Below, piece after piece: positions 43,609 to 52,299 of a stretch of DNA of 64,000 nucleotides (its first letter is position 1; the number at the start of each line of letters is the position of its first letter). The stretch comes from an uncultured Dorea sp. (GTDB lineage Bacteria; Bacillota; Clostridia; Lachnospirales; Lachnospiraceae), in the NCBI GenBank assembly GCA_910588745.1, contig CAJURK010000003.1, positions 37,435 to 101,434 of the forward strand, written 5' to 3'. Under the pieces are notes generated by a model. It searched no databases. It saw only the letters and a list, made by a program, of their open reading frames with translations, and had not been told where the DNA came from. Both the position numbers and the translations under genes were made by a program.

Positions 43609-46059
43609 TTATTTTTCTACATACGGCCGGTTTGTACTTCCCGGAGCAGCGCCGTTCTTGGGGACATATACGATCTGTATGCCTTCTAAGCGTTTCGCAT
43701 ATCCTGCTGTTCCGGCTGACTCCCCGTTCTTTGCCCAGTCCAGCCACCCATAAGTCTGGGCATGAACGCGGTAGTATACGTCATATTTTGCCGCCAAGTC
43801 GCCTTCCAGTTTAATCTGGATAGCCTCCAGCCGTTTGGCCTGGCCGCTGGTTCCGCTCATCGCTCCATTTTTCTTCCAGTCTTCCTCCCAGCCGTAGGTC
43901 TGAATATGGGTACGGTACAAAACGTCCCCAGACGTAAGATTGTCTGCATTCCGAATCATAATTCCTTCCAGACGTTTCGACTGTCCGGTGGTTCCGCTTA
44001 CTTCACCGTCGCACACATACGGCTGCCAGCCATAGGTTTGCACGTGGGTCCGGTATTCCGCATACTTCGATACATAGGCCCTCCCGGTCTTCCCCGGCGC
44101 CGGACTTCCCTTAGGAACCACCTTAATCTCAATGGCTTCCAGACGTTTCGCATAGCCTGCAGTTCCGGCAGGCTCTCCGTTCTTCGCCCAGTCCAGCCAG
44201 CCGTAAGTCTGGGCATGGACGCGGTAATACACGTCGTAATAATTTTTCATCTGATCTGTCAGATCAATCTGAATCGCTTCCAGACGCTTGGCTTCTCCGC
44301 TGGTTCCGCTCATCTCATCGTCCCTCTTCCAATCCTGCCATCCATGGGTCTGTACATGAGTCCGGTAGATAATCGAACCGCTGCAGTCCTGATTCCTCAG
44401 ACGAATCCGGATCCCTTCCAACCGTTTCGCCTCTCCGCTGGTTCCGCTCATCGCTCCATCCGCCGCATAAGGCTGCCAGCCATACGTCTGCACATGGGTT
44501 TGATACTCTATATTGACTGCTGCCGGCATCTTCACCTGAAAGGTAACGGAATTTTCCGATTCTTCCACTACCTGAACCACCATGCCGCTGTTCTTCCCGT
44601 CGGAATAACAGATGGTGTTCTGTCCCTGCACGGAAGTATCCCCTATTCCAAAGGAAGCCCTTCCCTTCGCTTTGGAAAGAACTGCCTTGCTCAAGTCTCC
44701 TCCCCCCGCGTTAGGAACTGTTTCGCTTGGCCGAAAAATATACAGCATATCGTTTCCCCTGGTGCCATTAATATTCGTGCTGTATTCCGTATTCATCCGT
44801 GACAGAAGAAGGCCGTCGCTGTCCGCAATTCCCGCCATTCCTCCAAATCTCTCCTGCATCTGATTCCGGTCATAATACTCTGCAATAAAATATTCTGTCT
44901 CACTGCCGGGAGCGTAGATTTTCACCGCGTTCTGTTCCCCCGGATCAGAATAAGAAGGCTTTTTTACCGTATAGGTTCCCGATGCATTGATTGCAGGAAG
45001 TTCGTTATGCCACCGCTGGGGATTGCCCGCCGGATACTCGCTGGTCAGCGCCGCCATCACCGGCTGGGGAAATTCCTGCAGCGTACTTCCCATTACATCA
45101 TAGGTTCCTACCGGATCTCCCTGGGCGTACCCCCGGTACAAATCCGGAAGTCCGAGAATATGCATATATTCATGTATAATAACGCCATAAGTACTGTAAT
45201 TTCCAGAAAACAGCGATTCATTATTTGTGCTGGTCTGCCCGGTCATTAAGTTCCATGCGTTCACCTTCTTTCCCATAATACGGACGCCGTCTATAAGATC
45301 CGCGCCGCCTCCGATACTGATTTTATGCGGCCAAAGCAAATCTCCCCAGTCCAAATCTGACTGTGTTCCCGCTATAAAGAACGAAATCGCATCTAAAAAA
45401 CCATCGCCGTCACTGTCAAGGGACGCAGGATCGATTACGACCGTCCCGTTCGACAGTTGTGTATTTACATGGATGATTGCTTCCTTTGCCAGTTCACGTT
45501 CCCGCCGTACTTCTTCGTCAGAAGAGGAATATCCATTCGGATTTGATTCAGAATATGGCATATAATATCCCCGCTCATGCAACGCCGTATAGGCAAGCAC
45601 ATTGTTTGTGTTTACAGGATCTCTTGGAAGAAGACTGGAAACTGTGGATATCTTCCCATAAGTGTACTGTTCCACATATTTCCTCATGGAAGGAACATCC
45701 ATGGTAAAATTGTTCCCATAATTTACAGTAACCGGAGTTTCCGAATTTAAAAGCCGATCCGCCCATTGGATCGTTTCTGCATCGTCAATCTGGTCGCTGC
45801 TATTTTTAAATTCAATAAATACCGCCAGATAAGATACTTTCCTTGGTCCGGCTGCGCGTCCCTCTGCATTCTCTATATTGTAAATATGCCGTTCCGACTC
45901 CTGCGGCTCTAATCCGTATAATTCCGTATAATCGCTCAGTCCCTGGCCAATTTTCGGACCGCCTTCCTCTCTCTCCGCGCGGACATCCACGGAATACAGA
46001 CAAACTGTCAATACAGCCGCCATCATCCCTACGATTACATTTCTTAATTTTTCTTTCAT
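43609..46059 (-). CDS. Secreted M6-type metalloprotease with six ChW repeats
   Basis: An 816-residue protein with a signal peptide (to about 28) and a peptidase M6 domain (about 70-540). The zinc site HEYMHILGLPDLYRG holds His 296, Glu 297 and His 300, and GTYDVMG supplies the Met-turn. SLDSDGDGFLDAISFFIAGT looks like a Ca-binding Asp cluster. M6 members such as immune inhibitor A and PrtV degrade secreted host proteins. Six ChW repeats (43625-44515) form two regular triads. Overall length is close to the other ChW enzymes, with no anchor motif. It lies 55 bases after the second M6 gene with GGGGG ahead of the ATG, so the two are probably co-transcribed. Confidence 0.88.
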   Translation of the reverse strand: MKEKLRNVIVGMMAAVLTVCLYSVDVRAEREEGGPKIGQGLSDYTELYGLEPQESERHIYNIENAEGRAAGPRKVSYLAVFIEFKNSSDQIDDAETIQWADRLLNSETPVTVNYGNNFTMDVPSMRKYVEQYTYGKISTVSSLLPRDPVNTNNVLAYTALHERGYYMPYSESNPNGYSSSDEEVRRERELAKEAIIHVNTQLSNGTVVIDPASLDSDGDGFLDAISFFIAGTQSDLDWGDLLWPHKISIGGGADLIDGVRIMGKKVNAWNLMTGQTSTNNESLFSGNYSTYGVIIHEYMHILGLPDLYRGYAQGDPVGTYDVMGSTLQEFPQPVMAALTSEYPAGNPQRWHNELPAINASGTYTVKKPSYSDPGEQNAVKIYAPGSETEYFIAEYYDRNQMQERFGGMAGIADSDGLLLSRMNTEYSTNINGTRGNDMLYIFRPSETVPNAGGGDLSKAVLSKAKGRASFGIGDTSVQGQNTICYSDGKNSGMVVQVVEESENSVTFQVKMPAAVNIEYQTHVQTYGWQPYAADGAMSGTSGEAKRLEGIRIRLRNQDCSGSIIYRTHVQTHGWQDWKRDDEMSGTSGEAKRLEAIQIDLTDQMKNYYDVYYRVHAQTYGWLDWAKNGEPAGTAGYAKRLEAIEIKVVPKGSPAPGKTGRAYVSKYAEYRTHVQTYGWQPYVCDGEVSGTTGQSKRLEGIMIRNADNLTSGDVLYRTHIQTYGWEEDWKKNGAMSGTSGQAKRLEAIQIKLEGDLAAKYDVYYRVHAQTYGWLDWAKNGESAGTAGYAKRLEGIQIVYVPKNGAAPGSTNRPYVEK

Positions 46060-46114
46060 ACGGCTCTTTTCCCCCTTTGATTATGAAATTACTTCTCCGA
46101 CCCGGCTCCTACTC

Positions 46115-49100
46115 TCATCTGCTCTGAAATGCATTTCCCGTGCCTCCCGGCGCCGCCGCTCCTTTAGGAACCAGTCGAACCTCAACCCCTTCCAATCGGT
46201 AGGCATACCCGGCCGTCCCTGCTGATTCCCCATTCTTCGCCCATCCCATCCATCCAAATTTTTGTGCATGAACGCGATAATAAACATCATACTTTTTCTC
46301 CATGGTACCGGTCAGCTTGATCTCAATCGCTTCCAAACGCTTTGCCTGACCGGAAGTTCCGCTCATTTCCCCGTTTGCCTTCCAGCCCTGCCAGCCGATC
46401 GACTGAATATGGGTACGGTACTCGATCCCGCCGTCATACTGTTGATTGGATAATTGGAGTTCAATTCCTTCCAGACGTTTCGACTGACCGGAAGTTCCGC
46501 TCATCTGGCCGTTGTATTTCCAGCCCTGCCAGCCGTAGGTCTGTACGTGAGTGCGGTACATGGTATTGGGTGAATCCGCGCCGCCTACTGCAGGTTCCCT
46601 GCCGTCCGCCGCTATAAATCCTCTGCCGTCTGCGGAAGAAATCCCCTGCATATTCCGATCAAAGCCTGCATTCTTCAAGACAATTACAATTTGAATTCCC
46701 TCTAAACGTTTCGCATAACCGGCTGTTCCTGCAGCCTCGCCGTTTTTTACCCAATTCAGCCACCCAAATGTCTGGGCGTGAACACGGTAATAAATATCAT
46801 AGTTATCTTTCTCTGCTCCGGTAAGCTGAATTTTAATGGCTTCCAGACGTTTTGCTTTTCCGGTCGTTCCGTTCATCTGGCCGTTTGAAGACCAGGGAAG
46901 CCATCCGTAAGTCTGACAGTGAGTGGTATACTGGATTCCTAAATTTGCCGCCGTATCCAATTTAACCTCAATTCCTTCCAGGCGCTTTGCCTTTCCGCTG
47001 GTGCCGCTCATAACGCCGTTTGCCACAAATTTCTGCCATCCGAAGGACTGTACATGCGTGCGGTAGGACACACCTGCCGGTTTCGGCTGCTCTGGCTGAG
47101 TCGTACCGCCCGTATTCCCTCCGGTACTTCCTCCTGTATTTCCTCCAGTATTGCCGCCTGTATTTCCTCCCGTGTTTCCTCCGGTGCTGCCGCCTGTATT
47201 TCCTCCCGTGTTTCCTCCGGTATTACCACCGGTACTTCCTCCAGGTTTGTCTTCTTCCCGGACTTCGTATTCAAAAACAGCGCTTTTTCCGCCGTAGCTG
47301 ACTGTAGCCGTCCGTTTTCCCACAGTATTCGTATCAAAGCCGGTTATCTGACATTCGCCGGCCTGAATCGTCTTTGTTCCGCTTTTATATACTGCCGTTA
47401 ACAGGAAACCGGTTAAATCAACGGCCTCTCCCTTCTGGTATACGCGTTTGGCAGGAGGCGTTACGGCAATGGAAAGAAGTTCGTCTGTAATATCTTTCGC
47501 TTTCACTTTGATTGCCGCGTCCATTTTCCGTACGTACCCTACGCATAACTGATGGTCGGAAGCGGATAAAGACATCGTATATGCAACGCTGTCCACGTCA
47601 ACTCCTTCTTTTATAAAAGTTTGGTTGGTTATATCATACTGATAAACCTGTGTATTTCCCACGTCTATCCGAGGCGTAATCAGCAAATACAGGTTCCCTC
47701 CGGCCTTTTCAAGAACCGGTTCAACCTGCTTAAGCCCTGATAACGCGCCTTTCTTCCATCCTCCATCATAGGTATCAATCCTTAGGTTTTCTCCCCCAAC
47801 GGCAATACAAAGTTGATTGCCTGCGGATTCCATATCGTATGTATCTCCTACGATGGTTCCGTCCGATATTTTTGTAAATGTACTCCCACCGTCATATTTG
47901 AACACTTCTACAATAAAGCCGTTGGCATTTCCTACAGATACATAAATCTGCCCGTTTATATCGCATATCCTAGGCTGCCTGCAAAAATCTGAAAAATAGG
48001 AGCCAATCGTCTTCATAGAAGAACCTTCAACCATTGCCAGAGCCGCCTTATTATCCGCTGTGACGTAGACTGCGTATATCTTTCCTCCTACGCTTCTAAC
48101 ATCGAATTCTCCTCCCCAGCTCCTGCTTACCGAAGCGATACTCTGCCAGTTCCCCAATGAAAAATCATACTTCCAAAATTTCAATAGCGCCCCGGACGTA
48201 GGCTCCGTACCAGTCGCCAACCACAATTCCTTTCCATTCACAAACAACTGCATACTGCTCAGCCTGTTCGTATCCGAGAAACTGTTTCCTTTCTGCACCC
48301 AGCCTGTTCCGTCAAACTGATGCAATGTATACGTTCCCTTCTGATAAGCCATTGCATACTGGCCGTTATCCATACTAACCAATGACACCTGTTTATTGTC
48401 CACCGTTCCCTGCACCGAATCCGGGAAACTTGTATCCGTCCACATATCAAACTGGGATGCATCCGGTATGGTTACGTCCAGCGTCATCTGGCTGCCGGAA
48501 CTACTGGAAACATTGCTGATGACAATTCCTGAATTTGTTCCGTCTGAAAAGGTTATCGCTCCTTCTGTTGATGCGCTTCCCAATTCCACTCCCAATCCAG
48601 TCCTGCCATTTTCCGGTGATAATGCAGCGTCTACAAGATTGATATTCCCGTTTTGAGGACGGAATACATATACGCCATATTTTCCGACCCGATTGGTAAG
48701 CCCTTCCACCGTTGTATCAATCCGATATACAATTACGCCGCCTTGCAGAATCGTACCGTCAATTCCATCATAGCTTCCTAAATTGTTCACCTCCCTTTTC
48801 CGAAACTCTACGACAAACAACTCGTTCTCATTTAAGGGTGATTTTAAAATATACGCCTGGTTCCCTTCTGCTTTATCCTGTTTATCCAGAGTCAGACGCT
48901 GACTAGAAGTAATTGTCTCTATATTCAGCCACTTTGTAAAATGCATTCTTAGATAAGCCAAGGGATAAGAAGGACGTTCTGATACTTTCGACATAATATC
49001 CCATATACCTACCGGAACATCGGTGGCGCTGTCTGTATACAGATCTGGGTATCCCAGAGAATGAAGAAATTCATGGGCCACCAATCCGACTCCTCCGGAC

Positions 49101-49699
49101 ATACTATCCATTCGTTTCGTATTCAGCATATTATAGGATCCGATTCGCTTCCCAGACCACGTTTCGTTTCCCGGATAGTCTGCTTTATGGGGATGCAGCG
49201 TTGTGGAAGTGGTATCGCCTGCCTCTTTGGTACTGTGCAAAACAACTGTCAGGTTATCGATATACCCATCTCCGTCATAATCAACTATCTGGTTCTGAAT
49301 CCCCGGAAGCTTTCCGATCAGTTCCCGAATAATAGCAGGATCGCAATTCATCTTTGCCGCATCCGCCTCTGTAACCGGCACCTCCAATGCATCAATACTT
49401 GTTCCGTTATCCTGTGGAAAAATATTTTTTACGTTAAATTTTCCATAGGAAATGGTACTCATATAATTTGTAAACGAATGTGACTGTGCAGTTCCGTAAA
49501 CATTATTAATAATCTTATTACGCGCCGTTGGATTCTCAAAGTAAGCTCTGCCCGCATCGTCTCCCTGAAAATACGCAAACAATACCACATTTGCGAAATC
49601 CCGCGGCGGCTCATCCGACGCTTTTGCCTCCACAGTCCGCGGAACAATTCCTATAAGTACTAATGTTAAAATAAAGATAAAGGCTGTTTTCTTAAACAT
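46115..49699 (-). CDS. Secreted large M6-type metalloprotease with propeller-like, Big_3 and six ChW domains
   Basis: A 1194-residue protein. A signal peptide (to about 25) precedes an M6 domain with YDGDGYIDNLTVVLHS and zinc site HEFLHSLGYPDLYTD (His 209, Glu 210, His 213), then IWDIMSKVSE as Met-turn. Residues about 410-730 hold repeated WD/YxxG beta blades (FVNGKELWLATGTE, DINGQIYVSVGNANG, SASDHQLCVGYVRK) that look like a beta-propeller or lectin-like region. A Big_3 bacterial Ig-like domain follows (KRVYQKGEAVDLTGFLLTA), then a Gly-Asn-Thr linker and six ChW repeats (46130-47070, two triads with an insert between). The ATG has GGAGG nine bases upstream. No clear promoter was found in the 137-base gap before it. 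Confidence 0.86.
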   Translation of the reverse strand: MFKKTAFIFILTLVLIGIVPRTVEAKASDEPPRDFANVVLFAYFQGDDAGRAYFENPTARNKIINNVYGTAQSHSFTNYMSTISYGKFNVKNIFPQDNGTSIDALEVPVTEADAAKMNCDPAIIRELIGKLPGIQNQIVDYDGDGYIDNLTVVLHSTKEAGDTTSTTLHPHKADYPGNETWSGKRIGSYNMLNTKRMDSMSGGVGLVAHEFLHSLGYPDLYTDSATDVPVGIWDIMSKVSERPSYPLAYLRMHFTKWLNIETITSSQRLTLDKQDKAEGNQAYILKSPLNENELFVVEFRKREVNNLGSYDGIDGTILQGGVIVYRIDTTVEGLTNRVGKYGVYVFRPQNGNINLVDAALSPENGRTGLGVELGSASTEGAITFSDGTNSGIVISNVSSSSGSQMTLDVTIPDASQFDMWTDTSFPDSVQGTVDNKQVSLVSMDNGQYAMAYQKGTYTLHQFDGTGWVQKGNSFSDTNRLSSMQLFVNGKELWLATGTEPTSGALLKFWKYDFSLGNWQSIASVSRSWGGEFDVRSVGGKIYAVYVTADNKAALAMVEGSSMKTIGSYFSDFCRQPRICDINGQIYVSVGNANGFIVEVFKYDGGSTFTKISDGTIVGDTYDMESAGNQLCIAVGGENLRIDTYDGGWKKGALSGLKQVEPVLEKAGGNLYLLITPRIDVGNTQVYQYDITNQTFIKEGVDVDSVAYTMSLSASDHQLCVGYVRKMDAAIKVKAKDITDELLSIAVTPPAKRVYQKGEAVDLTGFLLTAVYKSGTKTIQAGECQITGFDTNTVGKRTATVSYGGKSAVFEYEVREEDKPGGSTGGNTGGNTGGNTGGSTGGNTGGNTGGNTGGNTGGSTGGNTGGTTQPEQPKPAGVSYRTHVQSFGWQKFVANGVMSGTSGKAKRLEGIEVKLDTAANLGIQYTTHCQTYGWLPWSSNGQMNGTTGKAKRLEAIKIQLTGAEKDNYDIYYRVHAQTFGWLNWVKNGEAAGTAGYAKRLEGIQIVIVLKNAGFDRNMQGISSADGRGFIAADGREPAVGGADSPNTMYRTHVQTYGWQGWKYNGQMSGTSGQSKRLEGIELQLSNQQYDGGIEYRTHIQSIGWQGWKANGEMSGTSGQAKRLEAIEIKLTGTMEKKYDVYYRVHAQKFGWMGWAKNGESAGTAGYAYRLEGVEVRLVPKGAAAPGGTGNAFQSR
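47101..47243 (-). repeat. 12-bp tandem repeat encoding a GGNT/GGST linker
   Basis: About twelve units of 12 bp encode Gly-Gly-Asn-Thr or Gly-Gly-Ser-Thr and link the Ig-like domain to the ChW repeats of the large M6 protease. It is a flexible spacer and a likely site of copy-number variation between strains. Confidence 0.85.
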
Positions 49700-49787
49700 A
49701 CTGGTTATCCTCCGTTTCCTTCCCTCTTTTTACTGGTTTCCTTTCAAGTCTTTACCTTTCGATATTTCAAAATAATCCATAATCCAC

Positions 49788-49826
49788 GAAAGGCACCTAT
49801 ATAATTTCTCTATACAGGTACCTTTC
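49788..49826 (-). terminator. Terminator after the nucleotidyltransferase gene
   Basis: A 16-bp stem with two wobble pairs (49788-49803 with 49811-49826) and a 7-base loop lies 10 bases past the stop and marks the end of the cdaA-HPr operon. The U-run is short, so some read-through into the M6 gene is possible. Confidence 0.72.
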
Positions 49827-49836
49827 TCGTCGTTTC

Positions 49837-50754
49837 TTAAAAAAGCTTCTCTTTATATATTCCGTCCGCTATCAGCTTTTGTATCTCTTGCACAACATCT
49901 TTCTTATCTTCCTTATAAGTCACGCCAAACCATTTATCATGGGACTGCAGCACCTCTACCTGCATTTTGCCGGCTTCAAGCAGCTCCCCGATAATTGTCG
50001 GAAGCAAATATTCTCCCTTCGGGTCTTCCTCATCAGTCTCTCCCAGAAATTTTTCAAATCCAGTTTCAAGAATATCCATAAACGCCGGAAATAACCCCCA
50101 CATATTCATAGACACATCCGATTCCAGATCAACTGGCACAAGTCCGCCGTCTTCGCTCTGTACTGCCGCTCCGTTTTCTGTTTTGATAATGCCGCGTGTT
50201 TCTACAATTTCTGTCAGCATATGATTACAATCCACCTTACTGATTCCGCGGGTTACGCCGCCGTTATCACTCAGTGTATTTTTCAGGATAAATCCGATCA
50301 TGCACGCCAAACACCCATCCTTGGAAGAATGGCTGGTCAGATACTCATAAGCTTTCCGATAAGCCTCTTTGCCATAATAATCATCCGCATTGATAACTAG
50401 AAATGGTTCTTTCACCACATCTTTGCAGCAAAGAATTGCCTGTCCGGTTCCCCAGGGCTTTTTACGATGCTCTGCCTTTTTCTGAAAACGCTCCGGAATA
50501 TCGTCAAGCTCCTGATACGCATACTCTACTTCTGTAATCTTCTCGATCCTTCTGCCAATGACTCGCTTAAAATCCGCATCCAAATCTTTTCTGATAACAA
50601 ATACCACTTTATCAAACCCTGCCTCCAGCGCATCACAGATAGAGTAGTCCATAATTATTTCACCGCCGGGTCCTACAGCCTCAAGCTGTTTAATCCCTCC
50701 GCCGAACCGGCTGCCAATTCCGGCCGCCATAATCACCAATGCTGCTTTTCCCAT
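49837..50754 (-). CDS. Nucleotidyltransferase of the sugar-phosphate nucleotidyltransferase type
   Basis: A 305-residue protein starting ALVIMAAGIGSRFGGGIKQL, the nucleotide-binding loop of NTP_transferase enzymes. FLVINADDYYGKEAY follows, where the Asp pair binds metal, and later SMNMWGLFPAFMD. The overall layout is that of UTP-glucose-1-phosphate-like transferases, but with a diverged loop that I cannot tie to one sugar. AAGGAG lies six bases before the ATG. It is the last gene of the operon with cdaA, ybbR and HPr. A role supplying a nucleotide sugar for the envelope is an inference from context only. Confidence 0.78.
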   Translation of the reverse strand: MGKAALVIMAAGIGSRFGGGIKQLEAVGPGGEIIMDYSICDALEAGFDKVVFVIRKDLDADFKRVIGRRIEKITEVEYAYQELDDIPERFQKKAEHRKKPWGTGQAILCCKDVVKEPFLVINADDYYGKEAYRKAYEYLTSHSSKDGCLACMIGFILKNTLSDNGGVTRGISKVDCNHMLTEIVETRGIIKTENGAAVQSEDGGLVPVDLESDVSMNMWGLFPAFMDILETGFEKFLGETDEEDPKGEYLLPTIIGELLEAGKMQVEVLQSHDKWFGVTYKEDKKDVVQEIQKLIADGIYKEKLF

Positions 50755-50773
50755 GCTAATCTCCTTACTGGGT

Positions 50774-51037
50774 TTACTCCCCTAATCCGTCGTTCACTGC
50801 CTTAACCATTGCCGCCAGCGCTTCTTCTTCGTCCGTGCCTTCGCAAATCAGCTCAATCTCATCGCCTTTTTTAATGCAGGCTCCCAATACACTGAGTACA
50901 CTTTTTGCATTCGCATTCGTATCGCCATGCTGGAATGTGATTCTGCTGTCATATCTCACCGCCGTATTGCAGAAAATTCCGGCGGGCCGTAAGTGAAGCC
51001 CTGTAGGGTTAATTATTGTAACTTTCCTGCTCACCAT
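50774..51037 (-). CDS. HPr-family phosphocarrier protein
   Basis: An 87-residue HPr. INPTGLHLRPAG holds the phosphorylated His 15, and NAKSVLSVLGACIKKGD contains the Ser equivalent to Ser 46, the HPr kinase target, although the usual KSIMGVM is KSVLSVL here. HPr carries phosphate from enzyme I to sugar PTS components and, when Ser-phosphorylated, supports CcpA repression in Bacillota. No enzyme I gene is nearby, and the setting beside c-di-AMP genes is unusual, so it may be a regulatory HPr (Crh-like) rather than the main ptsH. GGAGGG, overlapping the ybbR stop, precedes the ATG by eight bases. Confidence 0.85.
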   Translation of the reverse strand: MVSRKVTIINPTGLHLRPAGIFCNTAVRYDSRITFQHGDTNANAKSVLSVLGACIKKGDEIELICEGTDEEEALAAMVKAVNDGLGE

Positions 51038-51042
51038 GCCTA

Positions 51043-52299
51043 CTACCCTCCATTCTCTTTTTTCTCTAATATTACTTCAACCGTAACCTTCTCCTCCAGC
51101 GAGCAGCCTTCCGGAAGCTCAAGCTGCACCGGTACGGTATATGTTCCCGCTTTCTTATACTCTTCCAAATCAATTACCGCCATCCGCTCGATATTTAAAC
51201 CGTCCAGTTTATCCTTCGTTCCTCTGACATGAACCTCTAGATCCTCTGTCTTTCCATAGCTCATACGAAAATCTTCATCCAGATTTGTCACGGTAATCGA
51301 ACCGATCGGAAGTTCAAAGTTCTTGGTTCCGTCCCTTTCAATTGCAACGGTAACGATCATAGAATTCGCCATACTGTCTGCAAGCTGAATCCCATCCGGA
51401 AGAAATTTCACCAAATCAATATTGAAATCTGTTCTGGAATTAATTATGCTGCCCTCGAACTCTTCTGCCGGGACTTCAATGCTGTCCACTTTGTTCAGCG
51501 CCTCATCCGAACCGGCAATTTCAATTTCATCAGGAGCCAGTTTTACAGAGGAAATAGAATGTCCTTCTTTCACCGCAATCCCGGATGTATCCACATGGAT
51601 CGGAACCCTCCGCGTCTCATACAGCGTCACAATTACATTAACGCCAAAGTTCCCCAGATTATTTGCCAGCCTTGTCTGATCGATTATATTATTATCTTCA
51701 TCATAAAATACAAGCTGCGAAGCCAGCGTCGTATCCTCTGCCAAGCCGGACACGTCAACTTCCGCTACCACTTTACTAATTCGGTCAACCAGAGACTCCG
51801 GTCCGTTAATTGTCACCGTTTCCGGATCTGTCTGCAGATTGCCAAGCACATAGCCGTCCCGCACTTCCCCGGTCGCCGTCGGCGTAATATTGGAAGTCCG
51901 ACTAACATTCTCCTCTATCTGAATCTGCAAATTTCTCGGATTTGTAGTCGCACTTTCATAGCTTCCTTCGTATCCGATAATTGCAACCTCCAGTGGTATC
52001 TGGGAATCCAGATACATCTCTTTGATATCTGCCGTCACAACAAGATCTTCTGCTTTAATCTTACTTAAAGTACGTCTTTTTGCAGATACTGTTACATTCA
52101 CGATCTGAGTATCGTCTACGATCTGATACGTCTTTTTCTGTTCGGTAAGAAGTTCCGAGTGTTCCACAATTACCGGAATCCCGGGAAACGTCTTGGATAC
52201 TACCGGATTATCTATGTTCACTACAATCAGCCACAGAAGCGATGCAAAGAGAAAGGCCAGCAGTTTTAAGCCAAGATTATTTTTAAGAATTTCTTTCAT
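51043..52299 (-). CDS. cdaR: YbbR-domain protein, CdaA regulator (CdaR-like)
   Basis: A 418-residue protein with an N-terminal transmembrane helix (GLKLLAFLFASLLWLIVVN) and about four extracellular YbbR domains. Repeated beta segments are visible, such as VTINGPESLVDRISKVVAEV, IEIAGSDEALNKVDSIEV and LEVHVRGTKDKLDGL. YbbR/CdaR binds the membrane diadenylate cyclase CdaA and tunes its activity. Its start overlaps the end of cdaA by 17 bases, the standard order of this pair. Length and domain number match those of other Bacillota. Confidence 0.9.
   Translation of the reverse strand: MKEILKNNLGLKLLAFLFASLLWLIVVNIDNPVVSKTFPGIPVIVEHSELLTEQKKTYQIVDDTQIVNVTVSAKRRTLSKIKAEDLVVTADIKEMYLDSQIPLEVAIIGYEGSYESATTNPRNLQIQIEENVSRTSNITPTATGEVRDGYVLGNLQTDPETVTINGPESLVDRISKVVAEVDVSGLAEDTTLASQLVFYDEDNNIIDQTRLANNLGNFGVNVIVTLYETRRVPIHVDTSGIAVKEGHSISSVKLAPDEIEIAGSDEALNKVDSIEVPAEEFEGSIINSRTDFNIDLVKFLPDGIQLADSMANSMIVTVAIERDGTKNFELPIGSITVTNLDEDFRMSYGKTEDLEVHVRGTKDKLDGLNIERMAVIDLEEYKKAGTYTVPVQLELPEGCSLEEKVTVEVILEKKENGG

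Noticed and set aside
43762..44802. 346-residue plus-strand open frame, and similar ones across the ChW genes
   Set aside because: The same repeat-driven antisense effect: the encoded sequence changes with each ChW repeat and shows only frame-shadow patterns.
21800..47070. Regular DNA repeats that could suggest a CRISPR array or satellite
   Set aside because: The units are about 110-120 bp, vary in sequence, are fully coding, and lack identical short repeats with unique spacers.
49700..49787. Promoter before the large M6 protease gene
   Set aside because: TTGAAA hexamers occur, but no -10 lies at a workable distance, so no promoter is claimed.
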